A DNA stretch of 47,000 nt from Sporolactobacillus sp. STSJ-5 (GCF_024385605.1 NZ_JANFOJ010000022.1:1-47000); one strand, 5' to 3'; counted from the stretch's first letter, positions 33,602 through 42,272 are shown. Made by a program: numbers and translations. The notes: generated by a model from the letters alone, not told the origin.

Positions 33602-35224
33602 TTAAAAAGTTAATAGTTCACAAATAGCATAAGTCAACAGATCCTTTAATGGACCAAATGCAAAGTCCGCATCAAGGCGCTCGGTCCATTGATGCGCGTC
33701 GCGCCCGATCGGACCGAGATTCAAGACGGGTACAGATAGCTGCTCCATCGCTTCAAAAGGAATAGAATAACCGCGATTCCAGATCGGCATATTGTGAATC
33801 AGTTGATTCATTGACGACTGTTTGGCAGGCATACCGATATAACTTAGATCCGAAATTCCGCTAAAATAATGTTGTTCCTTTAACTCGACTTGATAATCTG
33901 TATAGGCGCGATACTGAATTTTTTCAACCGTCTCTTGAATCAGCCGGCGATGATGCGATTGGACTGCCGGATAAAAAGGAGGCGCATAGAACAGTACAAT
34001 CATTGGTGCCAGCGCTTTGCAACGGATGGCCAGTTGATCTACAATCTGAATGGAAATTTCCCGATCATCTTTATCACCGCGTTCGGCAACCAAAGCATCA
34101 ATAAGCGTATCAACGTGTTTGTCTCCCAATGACAGTCGTGCTTCATGAATTAATTCTTCAAATGTGAGCACACGCACCTTCCGTTCTGCTGCGGTGGAGC
34201 CGGTAAAATGTGCATACTGCTCTGCTTCCTTTTGATACAGCGCTTCGATTTTTCTCGCCGCTCGGTTTGCTTTTTTGAGCAACATTTCGGTTATATCTTC
34301 AATCGATCGCTCCAATAAAAACAGATTGAACAAGGTCACAGACCGATGTGGAATTTGAACAGAATAAGAATCCTTCAGTCCTTTTTGGATTAAATTCGTA
34401 GGTGGTGGAGCAGCTTTGCCTTCATCTTCATCACACAATTCAGTGCTTAATTCGATCTCCTCTGTTATCAGCGAGGCCATCAAATTGCCGTTTAAACCGG
34501 AAAAAGGCTCGCCAACATGCGTTTCTTTTCCATAGCACAAAAAACCGGGCATAACCTTGCCTATTGATCCGGTATAGATATAATTATTGTGATCTCCAGG
34601 ATAGAGTGAAAACATTGGTTCGGAATTGAGAGCTGTGCAGTAGTCCAGTTTATGCTGCTTTTGTAAGTGTAGTAAATGAGGTACTGCTGCACGCATGCCG
34701 ACGGAATTCACTTCCTCGTCTGGCACAGAAATAAGTAAGAGGTTACCGTCAAACACGCCCTCGCATGCTGACTCGATCAAAGACATATGAAGTGCAAGTC
34801 CGCTCTTCATGTCCATCGCTCCTCTGCCGAACAGCCAATTGCCAGAACCGAGATCATTGCGAACCTCATTTGGAAGATCATCCTTCTTCGCATAAAAAAG
34901 ATCGGTCAATTTATTAATATCAAAAGCAAATTTTTTCCATTGTCCGTAATCCTGCACATCGACGACATCAAAATGGCTGAACAGTATAACCGTTTTAGCA
35001 GTAGGCTTCGGTGCACGAACAAGTGCAGATATAAATGATCGTCCATCATCTGTAGGTATTTCATTTAAGCATTCAGGATGTGTTTGAAAATAATTCAGCT
35101 CAGATAGCTTATGTAAAACCAGCTTAGGAAACTTCTTTTCGGCTTGTGAACCGGAAACACTCGGAACATGAACCAGGTCACTCAATAGTTCAGTTAATGC
35201 TTCTTTCGTCTGCCACTTACTCAC
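33602..35224 (-). CDS. RocB-like M20-family peptidase
   Basis: The 540-aa protein resembles RocB of the Bacillus arginine-utilisation locus and belongs to the M20 metallopeptidases. Metal-binding motifs are HFDVVD (about residues 83-88), GRGAMDMKSG and PDEEVNSVG. It is longer than typical M20 enzymes, as RocB is. The exact reaction of RocB is not settled. It starts at GTG with a weak GGGCGGTG site. No other roc genes are nearby, so linkage to arginine use is not supported by context. Confidence 0.85.
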   Translation of the reverse strand: MSKWQTKEALTELLSDLVHVPSVSGSQAEKKFPKLVLHKLSELNYFQTHPECLNEIPTDDGRSFISALVRAPKPTAKTVILFSHFDVVDVQDYGQWKKFAFDINKLTDLFYAKKDDLPNEVRNDLGSGNWLFGRGAMDMKSGLALHMSLIESACEGVFDGNLLLISVPDEEVNSVGMRAAVPHLLHLQKQHKLDYCTALNSEPMFSLYPGDHNNYIYTGSIGKVMPGFLCYGKETHVGEPFSGLNGNLMASLITEEIELSTELCDEDEGKAAPPPTNLIQKGLKDSYSVQIPHRSVTLFNLFLLERSIEDITEMLLKKANRAARKIEALYQKEAEQYAHFTGSTAAERKVRVLTFEELIHEARLSLGDKHVDTLIDALVAERGDKDDREISIQIVDQLAIRCKALAPMIVLFYAPPFYPAVQSHHRRLIQETVEKIQYRAYTDYQVELKEQHYFSGISDLSYIGMPAKQSSMNQLIHNMPIWNRGYSIPFEAMEQLSVPVLNLGPIGRDAHQWTERLDADFAFGPLKDLLTYAICELLTF

Positions 35225-35339
35225 CAGAACACCGCCCTAATGCTTAAAATGAGATCAGAATTAATCTTTATTATACAATGAATTGCAACTTTGCAAAAAC
35301 TATTTATTTCATTGATTCATTGAATACAATCATCTTAAA

Positions 35340-36335
35340 CTACTCATTCTTATCGCAATGTAGTGTCAAAAGTTCCTTTTCACGATTCGCGTCCATTCCC
35401 GCTTTCCATTCATGATTTGTTGGACGTGTCTTAAGCCATTCAGCAGTATCTCGGATAGTTTCCTGAATCGGTCGAAATGTAAGTCCTGCTTTGATTGCTT
35501 TCCTATTATCTACAGCTAGGAATCCATCCATATTCGCTTCTTTTGGGATCCAAAGCGGCACCTCCGACCAATACGCAACGCCTTGATTCAGCAAAAATTC
35601 CTCAGGAATCCATTGAAGACGTGCTGCCGGATTTAAAGTGTCTCTACATGCTTCAAGGAACTGCTTCATGGTGAGTGGTGAGCTCGGACCGGTCGCATGA
35701 TACACACCGGTTTGTTTTTTCTCCACAAGATCAAGAACAAATGAAGCTAAATCTCGCACATCAATCCATTGAACGTGCGCCTGCGGATTTCCTGGTGCAA
35801 GCACGTTGCCACCTTTTTTCATACGCCAAGGCCAATAGGAGAAGCGGTCGGTCGGATCATAAGGACCTACGATTAACCCTGGCCGAACAATAAGTGAATG
35901 ACCTGGAAACTTCTCTTGAACTGCCGATTCACAAAGTGCTTTGAGAGGACCATAGTTTCCATCGCCAATATCCTCGACGCTTTCATCCTTCAACTTGCCT
36001 CTGACCGCCTCCTCGTCTAGATTTTGCTTGCTGAAATCTTCATAAACAGAAATACTCGATATGAATGTATAGTGATCGGTCAAATGAGCGAGCAGGCTTG
36101 CCGACTTACGGACAACTCTTGGGACGTAGCCTGATGTATCAATCACTGCGTCCCATTTTCTGCCTTTCAAAACCTCCAGATCACCATCGCGTTCACCATG
36201 TAACTGTTCTATGTCAGGCAAAACATCAGAATGACTGCCTCGATTGAATAACGTAACAGAATGACCCCTTTTGAGTGCAAGCTCTGCAAGATGTCTTCCT
36301 AAAAAGACAGTACCACCTAAAATTAATAGATTCAT
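35340..36335 (-). CDS. NAD-dependent epimerase/dehydratase-like SDR protein
   Basis: The 331-aa extended-SDR protein has the dinucleotide motif GGTVFLGRHL (about residues 7-16) and the catalytic YxxxK as YGPLK, preceded by a Ser-rich FISSISVYED. A WIDVRDLASF block and the C-terminal helical domain match CSP41/epimerase-like relatives. The substrate, perhaps a nucleotide sugar, is unknown. GGGGTGAGAG precedes the ATG at 8 nt. It is separated by 61 nt from the upstream exporter gene on the same strand, so read-through transcription is possible. Confidence 0.85.
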   Translation of the reverse strand: MNLLILGGTVFLGRHLAELALKRGHSVTLFNRGSHSDVLPDIEQLHGERDGDLEVLKGRKWDAVIDTSGYVPRVVRKSASLLAHLTDHYTFISSISVYEDFSKQNLDEEAVRGKLKDESVEDIGDGNYGPLKALCESAVQEKFPGHSLIVRPGLIVGPYDPTDRFSYWPWRMKKGGNVLAPGNPQAHVQWIDVRDLASFVLDLVEKKQTGVYHATGPSSPLTMKQFLEACRDTLNPAARLQWIPEEFLLNQGVAYWSEVPLWIPKEANMDGFLAVDNRKAIKAGLTFRPIQETIRDTAEWLKTRPTNHEWKAGMDANREKELLTLHCDKNE

Positions 36336-36396
36336 GTATCTCTCACCCCACTTTATTAAATAGAACGAATTTAAGCAGCATTTCGTTACAAATCGT

Positions 36397-37719
36397 TCAC
36401 CGTGTCTTGAATTTAGGCGATGATTCAGCAGGTATCTTTAATTTTTCTTTAATTCCGATATCAAGACGAGCATACAAGAAAGCTGCTAAGATACCGAAAA
36501 GGCTGACAATCACTACAATCACTGCTGATGGCAAAATGTTGACGAATGTGATCATCAAACTAGCTAAGATCATCCCAAAAGAACCACTCAAACCAGCGAT
36601 TCCCATGTATAACCCTCTTTGACGATCAGGGGCAAGATCGGCAAGAAAATTCTGCCCAATCGGAACATATAATAGTTCGCCTACTGTCGTAATCAGCATC
36701 GCTAAAAAGAAAAGCAATGGGACCGTACCAACCATCATATAAACATAGCCTAAAGCGAACAACATAACTCCTGCAACAACCGTGACTCGCTGACTAATCT
36801 TTTGGACTAAAAAAGTGACCATGAATGTACAGCAAATGACTAAAAGTGTATTTTCAGATTGAAGCATGCCAAGCAAGTTCATCCCATTCAGATAAAAGCT
36901 GCCAATCAATTGTTGACGAGGTATCGCTTCAGTCATATGAATCGCTATATAGTTCGTCATTTGACACGAAATAGTTGCCAAACTAAAAGAAGCAAGAAAA
37001 TACATGACAAATAAGCGATCTTTAATTAATCCGAAAAGGGTTTGCATCATTCCAACCTTTTTTATTGCTGGATCTTCATTGTCCTCTCCATCCTTTGACT
37101 TCCGAACAGGTTCAAAATCATCGGTGATTAATAAAAGCGTCGACAAAAAAGCGATAACATCAGATAGTGCAACGAGCAGAAAGAGAACAAAATAATACTT
37201 TTGAAAGAAAAAACCGCCAATTAATGAACCTGAAGCTAATGCAAGATTGACCAGCCAATACTGAAACTGGTACATATATTTTCTATATTCAGGCTGACTC
37301 GAATCAATGAGAAGTGCAGAAACTGCAGGCGATAACATGCCGAAAAAAAGCATACTGATTACGTAAAGAAGGAAGGTCAGATAAACATTATTCCACCACG
37401 GTGAATTGCAAAAAGCGATTAACGTGTACGTTACAATTGTCGTACCCTCGGCGATTAACATGATCTTTCGTCTTCCGATACGATCATCAAGCATTCCTCC
37501 GGTAATACCGCCAATGATTCCAGCAAGAATCACGCCGGCAAACATGATTCCTGTTAAGGATGTACCCACTCTCTGAGAGAAATAGATTGGTAAATAAGGC
37601 ACAACCATGGTAAACGATGCATTCATTAGAAAATCAACGCAAAAGCGAATGCGAACATTTTTTCCAAAATGATTAAATAAATTATTCAATCGTCCCATTA
37701 GATTTAATTTATTTGACAT
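36397..37719 (-). CDS. MFS exporter under PadR-type control
   Basis: The 440-aa protein has 12 predicted membrane segments and MFS motif A (GGMLDDRIGRRK). It is a paralogue of the exporter at 20436-21692, with matching NSPWW, SALLIDSS and QYWLVNLALASGSLIGG blocks. Its start overlaps the end of the PadR-type gene by 11 nt, so the two are coupled; the ribosome-binding site itself is weak, which fits coupling. PadR-exporter pairs usually respond to toxic compounds that are substrates of the pump. Substrate unknown. Confidence 0.87.
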   Translation of the reverse strand: MSNKLNLMGRLNNLFNHFGKNVRIRFCVDFLMNASFTMVVPYLPIYFSQRVGTSLTGIMFAGVILAGIIGGITGGMLDDRIGRRKIMLIAEGTTIVTYTLIAFCNSPWWNNVYLTFLLYVISMLFFGMLSPAVSALLIDSSQPEYRKYMYQFQYWLVNLALASGSLIGGFFFQKYYFVLFLLVALSDVIAFLSTLLLITDDFEPVRKSKDGEDNEDPAIKKVGMMQTLFGLIKDRLFVMYFLASFSLATISCQMTNYIAIHMTEAIPRQQLIGSFYLNGMNLLGMLQSENTLLVICCTFMVTFLVQKISQRVTVVAGVMLFALGYVYMMVGTVPLLFFLAMLITTVGELLYVPIGQNFLADLAPDRQRGLYMGIAGLSGSFGMILASLMITFVNILPSAVIVVIVSLFGILAAFLYARLDIGIKEKLKIPAESSPKFKTR

Positions 37720-38233
37720 GCGTGTTGTCTTCTTTCAAATAGCGTTCAACAACATTCATCTGTGCTTTGTACATTTCCGCACCAAATGCATACGCTATTT
37801 TTTGTGTATCACTCATGTTGTTTTTCCACTTCGCATTCGTTTGGTCAAGCCTGTCGGCAAGCACTGCGATGCGCTGTTTTTCTTCCTTTAACCATCCCTT
37901 CAATCCATCTTCAGAAACATGCCTTCCAAAATAGAGACGAACCAAGAAATCGGATTGAAACACATCCGTTTGAACTTCCGACCGCAAGTAATTCTGGAAT
38001 TCCATTTCTCCTTCTTGGGTAATGTAGAACACATGCTTATTGGGCTTCCCTTCTTGAGTGACAATTTCTTTTCTCACCTTTCCCTCAATCTCAAGTTTCT
38101 TCAAGGTAGGGTAAATCATCCCATATCCTCCGGAGAAAAAATGTGAAAAAACTGTTTGAAACATCTCATTGATGTCATAGCCTGTTCGCGGCATATCCAG
38201 CAGCAGTCCAAGAATAACATCTCTGCCCTTCAT
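37709..38233 (-). CDS. PadR-family transcriptional regulator
   Basis: The 174-aa protein has an N-terminal PadR winged helix (KGRDVILGLLLDMPRTGYDINEMF...GMIYPTLKKLEIEGKVRKEIV) and a C-terminal Vir-type helical dimerisation region (about residues 90-170). It should repress itself and the downstream exporter. The frame begins 7 codons earlier, but the ATG at 38233 has AAGGTGA at 7 nt and the family N-terminus. A palindrome TAATTACCATAATTA lies 38 nt upstream. Confidence 0.9.
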   Translation of the reverse strand: MKGRDVILGLLLDMPRTGYDINEMFQTVFSHFFSGGYGMIYPTLKKLEIEGKVRKEIVTQEGKPNKHVFYITQEGEMEFQNYLRSEVQTDVFQSDFLVRLYFGRHVSEDGLKGWLKEEKQRIAVLADRLDQTNAKWKNNMSDTQKIAYAFGAEMYKAQMNVVERYLKEDNTHVK

Positions 38234-38270
38234 AGTTATCACCTTCATATTCACATTGTTAATATAGATT

Positions 38271-38285
38271 TAATTACCATAATTA
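38271..38285. promoter_or_regulatory. Candidate operator of the PadR-exporter operon
   Basis: TAATTACCATAATTA is two TAATTA arms around a 3-bp centre, in the promoter region of the padR-like gene. AT-rich palindromes arise by chance easily, so confidence is limited. Confidence 0.35.
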
Positions 38286-38325
38286 TATAGTTGTTTCGGC
38301 GAAAGGCAAGATGCATCTTTTAAAA

Positions 38326-38360
38326 ATGGCTGGAAATCCTATTATTGAATTTCCAGCCAT
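38326..38360 (-). terminator. Terminator of the isochorismatase-like gene
   Basis: A perfect 12-bp stem, ATGGCTGGAAAT with ATTTCCAGCCAT, is extended by flanking AT pairs and followed on the minus strand by TTTTTAAAAG. Confidence 0.88.
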
Positions 38361-38385
38361 ATTAAAGATTTTTGTACGATTCACT

Positions 38386-38937
38386 TCATTGTTCCTGTAG
38401 ATAGTCACTCGTCGTTCTCACCTTAGCAAAGCTTTGCAAAGCGGCAAGAAATGAAGTTTGTACTTGATCTGCTTGTATGGTGTCATCTTCTATGACCAAA
38501 TCTTTTGTTGCACAGCCATCACCAAGCAGCGTACAACGATAACTAAGTTCAGCCGCTTGCCGTGTTGTTGAATCCACACACATATGGGTCATCATGCCGC
38601 AGATTACTAACGAATCGATTTGATTACTTTTTAGTACCTCCTGCAAACGCGTCTGAAGAAAACTATTTGGAAAATTTTTCTGTACAATAAATTCATTTCC
38701 ATGATTTTTGGGAGTGAGTGCAGAATGTATCGCTGCCCCAAATGTATTTTCAAGAAAAAAAGTGGCGTTCGCAATTTTTGCGACATGCTGAATAAATACA
38801 ATGGTTTTTCCTGTCTTACGAAAACGGTTGAGTACTCGCTCAATCTGATTGAGCGCAACCTCGGGTTTTTCAAGCTGCATCGTTCCCCCAGCAAAATAAT
38901 CATTCTGGACATCAATAATAAGTAAAGCTTCAGTCAT
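38386..38937 (-). CDS. Isochorismatase-family cysteine hydrolase
   Basis: The 183-aa protein has the catalytic triad D9 (IIDVQNDYF), K87 (VQKNFPNSF) and C120 (GMMTHMCVDST) with the cis-peptide region just before the Cys. Relatives hydrolyse nicotinamide, isochorismate, ureidoacrylate and others. The short GMMTHMCVDSTTR form is typical of the uncharacterised YecD-like group rather than of true nicotinamidase. GGAGGGTGA precedes the ATG at 38937; a GTG 9 nt upstream is less likely. It is divergent from the frameshifted Lrp-type gene, which may have been its regulator. Confidence 0.87.
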   Translation of the reverse strand: MTEALLIIDVQNDYFAGGTMQLEKPEVALNQIERVLNRFRKTGKTIVFIQHVAKIANATFFLENTFGAAIHSALTPKNHGNEFIVQKNFPNSFLQTRLQEVLKSNQIDSLVICGMMTHMCVDSTTRQAAELSYRCTLLGDGCATKDLVIEDDTIQADQVQTSFLAALQSFAKVRTTSDYLQEQ

Positions 38938-39054
38938 GATTGTCACCCTCCAAAAGATCTGATATGGTGATTGTACATGAATGGAAGTAGTGTTTTACAG
39001 TAGCGGATGAATGAAATCACTCTTCCATTTTTTCAATGTGAAAGGAAATCAACG

Positions 39055-39445
39055 ATGGACGAACTCGACCCGATTATTAACTAAAAACAGCCGGCTAACT
39101 TGGAAACAACTTGGTGAGAACATTCATATGACGGGACAAGCAACAGGTCAGCGCGTTCAGAAATTAATCGACCAAGGAATCATTCGCCGTTTTACTATTG
39201 ACCAGCACTATGATTCCATTCAGTTTATAACCATTTATAAGTCTTCGTCCGATTACAGAGGATTTGAACAGATGATCGCTGAAAATCCGAGTTGCATTGA
39301 GGCCCATAATATTTCCGGTGACGGATGTTATCTGTTGAAAGCCTGCTTTCCGGATGTGCAAAATCTTGATGAGTTCTGCACGCAGCTTTTGCGGTTTGGC
39401 AGGTATAAGGTGAACAGTTCAATAAGGCAGCTTGATTGCCACTAA
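39055..39445 (+). pseudogene. Lrp/AsnC-family regulator, frameshifted near the N-terminus
   Basis: GAAAGGAAATC precedes an ATG at 39055 that opens MDELD, the usual Lrp N-terminus, but this frame stops at a TAA after nine codons. The rest of the protein continues in another frame as RLLTKNSRLTWKQLGENIHMTGQATGQRVQKLIDQGIIRR (helix-turn-helix), followed by a ligand-binding domain with NISGDGCYLLKACF. Removing one C from the CCC at 39069-39071 would rejoin the frames but leave helix 1 about four residues short; loss of 11 nt explains both. An upstream ATG at 39011 keeps a 144-aa frame open, but it has no ribosome-binding site and an atypical N-terminus. Confidence 0.65.
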
Positions 39446-39457
39446 CCGTATAGAAAA

Positions 39458-39499
39458 ATGGATCAGGAAGAAAACAAAGATGTTTTCTTCCTGATCCAT
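39458..39499. terminator. Bidirectional terminator
   Basis: An 18-bp perfect stem, ATGGATCAGGAAGAAAAC with its complement, closes a 6-nt loop between the Lrp-type gene and convergent fabH, with T/A runs on both sides. Confidence 0.93.
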
Positions 39500-39517
39500 A
39501 ATTTTTAGAACATCTTT

Positions 39518-40498
39518 TTAGATGCTCCATTCAATAATTTGACCGCAGTGGCAAAGTCCCCCGCCAAATCCGTATAAAAGTAAACGATCATTTTTCTTAA
39601 TTTTTCCTGTCTTGACGGCTTCTGATATCGCCAGAGCAATCGAAGCCGATGAAGTGTTGCCGTAATACTCTAAGCTGTAAAGAACTTTATCCATCGGAAT
39701 CGCTAATCGTTCAAATATGGCTTCAATTAATCGCAAGTTTGCGCTATGCGGAATGAACCAATCAATATCCGAAATTTGTAATCCGCTGTTTTCCAGCAGT
39801 GCCGGGATTCCGGCGGTTACTGTCTTAACTGCCCATTTGAACACTTCACGGCCGTTCTGAATCATTTTTCCTGTATCAATGAGCTTTTCTCCATCCATAG
39901 TTGACGATAATCCTGTACGATAAAGGGCTTTACCGAGACTTCCGTCAGCACCCATATAAGAGCCGAGAAAATTGCCTCTTTCATCCGTATGTTCAACAAG
40001 CGCGGCACCTGCTCCATCACCAAGAAGAATGCATGTGGTTCGATCCGTATAATCCGTTACCTTTGACATTGTTTCAGCAGCAATCACGAGCACTTTCTTA
40101 TTCAATCCGCTTGTAACAAGACCGTTCGCAACGTGCAGTGCATATTCAAAACCCGAACAAGCGGAACTTAAATCAATCACACCTGCATGTTTGAGTTGAA
40201 AGGCTGCTTGAACTCTCGCGGAGACACTTGGAAATCCATAATCCGGTGTGGTGGTCGAAACAATGACCAAATCCACATCAGTAAGGTCACTTTCATAACG
40301 GTAAACGAGATTACGTACCGCTCCGCAGGCCAAATCACTGGAAAATTCTTCAGGACCTGCAATTCGGCGTTCTTTCATCCCAGTCCGTCGAACGATCCAT
40401 TCATCCGATGTATCGACAAGTTGTTCTAAATCGTGATTCGTCATTCGGCGTTCCGGAACATATGCCCCAATGGCCGTTATTGTCGCTTTTGATTCCAA
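39518..40498 (-). CDS. fabH: 3-oxoacyl-ACP synthase III (FabH)
   Basis: The 326-aa condensing enzyme starts fatty-acid chains from acyl-CoA and malonyl-ACP. The Cys-His-Asn triad is C114 (DLSSACSGFEYA), H250 (WFIPHSANLR) and N280 (EYYGNTSSAS). The N-terminus, SDEWIVRRTGMKERRIA, is typical. The gene stands alone, without fabF behind it, which resembles the second Bacillus isozyme FabHB (YhfB) more than FabHA. It starts at TTG with AGGAGG 11 nt upstream. A FapR-type operator in its promoter places it in the lipid-synthesis regulon. Confidence 0.93.
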   Translation of the reverse strand: MESKATITAIGAYVPERRMTNHDLEQLVDTSDEWIVRRTGMKERRIAGPEEFSSDLACGAVRNLVYRYESDLTDVDLVIVSTTTPDYGFPSVSARVQAAFQLKHAGVIDLSSACSGFEYALHVANGLVTSGLNKKVLVIAAETMSKVTDYTDRTTCILLGDGAGAALVEHTDERGNFLGSYMGADGSLGKALYRTGLSSTMDGEKLIDTGKMIQNGREVFKWAVKTVTAGIPALLENSGLQISDIDWFIPHSANLRLIEAIFERLAIPMDKVLYSLEYYGNTSSASIALAISEAVKTGKIKKNDRLLLYGFGGGLCHCGQIIEWSI

Positions 40499-40531
40499 TC
40501 GATATCCGTCCTCCTTATTTCTAGCCTTTAT

Positions 40532-40561
40532 ATTATATCAGATATTAGTACTAGGTGCTAA
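40532..40561 (-). promoter_or_regulatory. fabH promoter
   Basis: On the minus strand TTAGCA (40556-40561), 18 bp and TATAAT (40532-40537) form a likely SigA promoter. The FapR-type box covers its -35 and spacer. Confidence 0.6.
40545..40561. promoter_or_regulatory. FapR-type operator upstream of fabH
   Basis: TTAGTACTAGGTGCTAA agrees at 15 of 17 positions with the FapR consensus as I recall it (TTAGTACCAGGTACTAA in this orientation). It overlaps the fabH promoter. FapR represses fatty-acid genes in Bacillus and is released by malonyl-CoA; FapR itself is not in the window. Confidence 0.82.
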
Positions 40562-40576
40562 TATTTATATAAAAAA

Positions 40577-40604
40577 ATGAAAACCGAAATAATTCGGTTT
40601 TCAT
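40577..40604 (-). terminator. Terminator of dps
   Basis: A perfect 12-bp stem, ATGAAAACCGAA with TTCGGTTTTCAT, closes a 4-nt loop and is followed on the minus strand by TTTTTTTATA. Confidence 0.9.
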
Positions 40605-40620
40605 CTTTAAATAATTATTC

Positions 40621-41106
40621 TCATTTAGGATTGTTCTGAGGTACCGGGTCTTTACCCAGGAACGAAGAATAAAACCAAATGTCTTTGTCAATTTTATTTT
40701 TTACAGCAATCAGCATATCATTGGTTACGGCATCGCCTTCTTGATCTGATAAGACAATGCCTTCTGCCAATTCGTCACGCAACTGTACCAGATCATCAAT
40801 AGCGACCTGTACCATTTCGTTCTCATTCAATGGATTCGTGTATGGTTTTTCTTTAATCGTCGCATGCTCTAAGAATTCCTGAAGTGTCGAATAGGGTTGA
40901 CCATCGATTTGAATCAGTCGTTCTGCCACTTCATCAAGAATCGCAGTTACTTGATCATATAATTCTTCAAATTTAATATGCAATGTGAAGAAACTTGGAC
41001 CTTTCACGTACCAATGTAGTTGATGAATCTTTGTGTAGAACAAACCGAAATTTGCTACCTGCTGATTTAGAAAAGTTTTGGTTGTTGTGCCTTGCGCAAC
41101 TGCCAT
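40621..41106 (-). CDS. dps: Dps-family ferritin-like DNA protection protein
   Basis: The 161-aa protein should assemble into 12-mers that oxidise and store iron and protect DNA from peroxide. The inter-subunit ferroxidase ligands of Listeria Dps align as H31 (HQLHW), H43, E47 (Asp in Listeria), D58 and E62 (LDEVAERL). The ATG has AAGGAGAG in front. A PerR-type box lies over the -10 region, so induction by peroxide is expected, as for B. subtilis mrgA. It is divergent from the YhfP-like oxidoreductase. Confidence 0.95.
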   Translation of the reverse strand: MAVAQGTTTKTFLNQQVANFGLFYTKIHQLHWYVKGPSFFTLHIKFEELYDQVTAILDEVAERLIQIDGQPYSTLQEFLEHATIKEKPYTNPLNENEMVQVAIDDLVQLRDELAEGIVLSDQEGDAVTNDMLIAVKNKIDKDIWFYSSFLGKDPVPQNNPK

Positions 41107-41140
41107 AACAATCTCTCCTTTATTTATATTAATTATTTAA

Positions 41141-41155
41141 CTATAATTATTATAA
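41141..41155. promoter_or_regulatory. PerR-type operator upstream of dps
   Basis: CTATAATTATTATAA matches the PerR box TTATAATNATTATAA at all fixed positions except the first (13 of 14 fixed bases). It overlaps the dps -10 box. AT-rich sequence raises the chance of coincidence, but position and gene function fit. Confidence 0.8.
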
Positions 41156-41177
41156 TATAATTCATTACTACTGTCTA
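41149..41177 (-). promoter_or_regulatory. dps promoter
   Basis: On the minus strand TAGACA (41172-41177), 17 bp and TATAAT (41149-41154) form a near-consensus SigA promoter. Confidence 0.75.
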
Positions 41178-41266
41178 GTCTTAAAAATTCCGCAAAATGC
41201 ATTGATTTTTTCAGTGTTCATTTTAACCGTTTACATTTACAATAGATAAAGGAAGGAGGAATTGCT

Positions 41267-42265
41267 GTGGAATCAATACTTCGAGCTTTAGTGGTCAATA
41301 AAAACAAAGAACATTTTTCAGTCGCAATGAAAAACATTACTATGGATCAACTGCCTAAGGACGATGTGGTTGTTAAAGTGCATTACTCCAGTATAAATTA
41401 TAAGGATGCGCTTGCGTGCATGCCTGACGGAAAGATCGTGAACACATACCCTTTTATTCCAGGCATTGATTTGGCTGGTGTCGTTGTATCATCTGCAGAT
41501 GATCGATTCAAGCAAGGAGACCAAGTCATTGCAACCGGCTATGGTATCGGCGTCAATCATTACGGCGGTTTTTGCGAGTACGCATCAATTCCTGGTGACT
41601 GGATTGTACCACTGCCCGATGAGCTTACCTTTAAAGAAGCAATGATTTATGGAACCGCCGGATTTACGGCCGCACTCGCCATAAACAAGCTTGAACAAAA
41701 TGGTATGACACCAGAAAAGGGACCCGTGCTTGTTACCGGAGCAACCGGTGGTGTCGGAACAACAGCTGTAGCCATGCTTTCTAAGCTAGGTTACGATGTT
41801 ACTGCAAGTACAGGTAAATCCTCGCAAACAGAGTATCTGAAACAACTAGGCGCAACTGCCGTCAAACCACGAAGTGCTATTTACGATGGAAAGATTAAAG
41901 CATTAGATAAAACACAATTTGCTGCTGCCATTGACCCTGTGGGAGGAGCGCAGCTCGCCTCACTTATCAGTAAAATTGCTTATGGTGGTACCGTCGCTGT
42001 CTGCGGATTAACCGGAGGCAGTAAGATTCCGACCACAGTTTTCCCGTTTATCCTTCGTGGAATTAATCTACTAGGCATTGACTCAGTGTATTGTCCGATG
42101 CCACTGAGAAAAACAATCTGGAAACGAATGGCAAGCGAATTAAAAGACAGTCAAAAGCTTTCTATGATAAAAAAAGAAATAGCGTTTCAAGCACTGCCGG
42201 ATATTCTGCCAAAATTACTGGAAGGAAGTACTGTCGGAAGAATCATTGTGAACATAAATGAATAA
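41267..42265 (+). CDS. YhdH/YhfP-family quinone oxidoreductase-like protein
   Basis: The 332-aa zinc-independent medium-chain reductase has an N-terminal GroES-like domain (VKVHYSSINYKDALA, PFIPGIDLAGVV) and a nucleotide-binding domain with VTGATGGVGTTAVAML (about residues 155-170). It belongs to the YhdH/AcuI group, which includes NADPH-dependent acrylyl-CoA reductase; B. subtilis YhfP is the close relative. The natural substrate here is unknown. It starts at GTG with AAGGAGGA. In B. subtilis yhfP also lies close to yhfB (a fabH), so the arrangement near fabH may be ancestral. Confidence 0.88.
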   Translation: MESILRALVVNKNKEHFSVAMKNITMDQLPKDDVVVKVHYSSINYKDALACMPDGKIVNTYPFIPGIDLAGVVVSSADDRFKQGDQVIATGYGIGVNHYGGFCEYASIPGDWIVPLPDELTFKEAMIYGTAGFTAALAINKLEQNGMTPEKGPVLVTGATGGVGTTAVAMLSKLGYDVTASTGKSSQTEYLKQLGATAVKPRSAIYDGKIKALDKTQFAAAIDPVGGAQLASLISKIAYGGTVAVCGLTGGSKIPTTVFPFILRGINLLGIDSVYCPMPLRKTIWKRMASELKDSQKLSMIKKEIAFQALPDILPKLLEGSTVGRIIVNINE

Positions 42266-42272
42266 GAAGAAC

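Noticed and set aside
22415-38937. pncB and the isochorismatase-like gene as an NAD-salvage pair
   Set aside because: They are 14 kb apart, and the hydrolase resembles the YecD-like group more than nicotinamidase.
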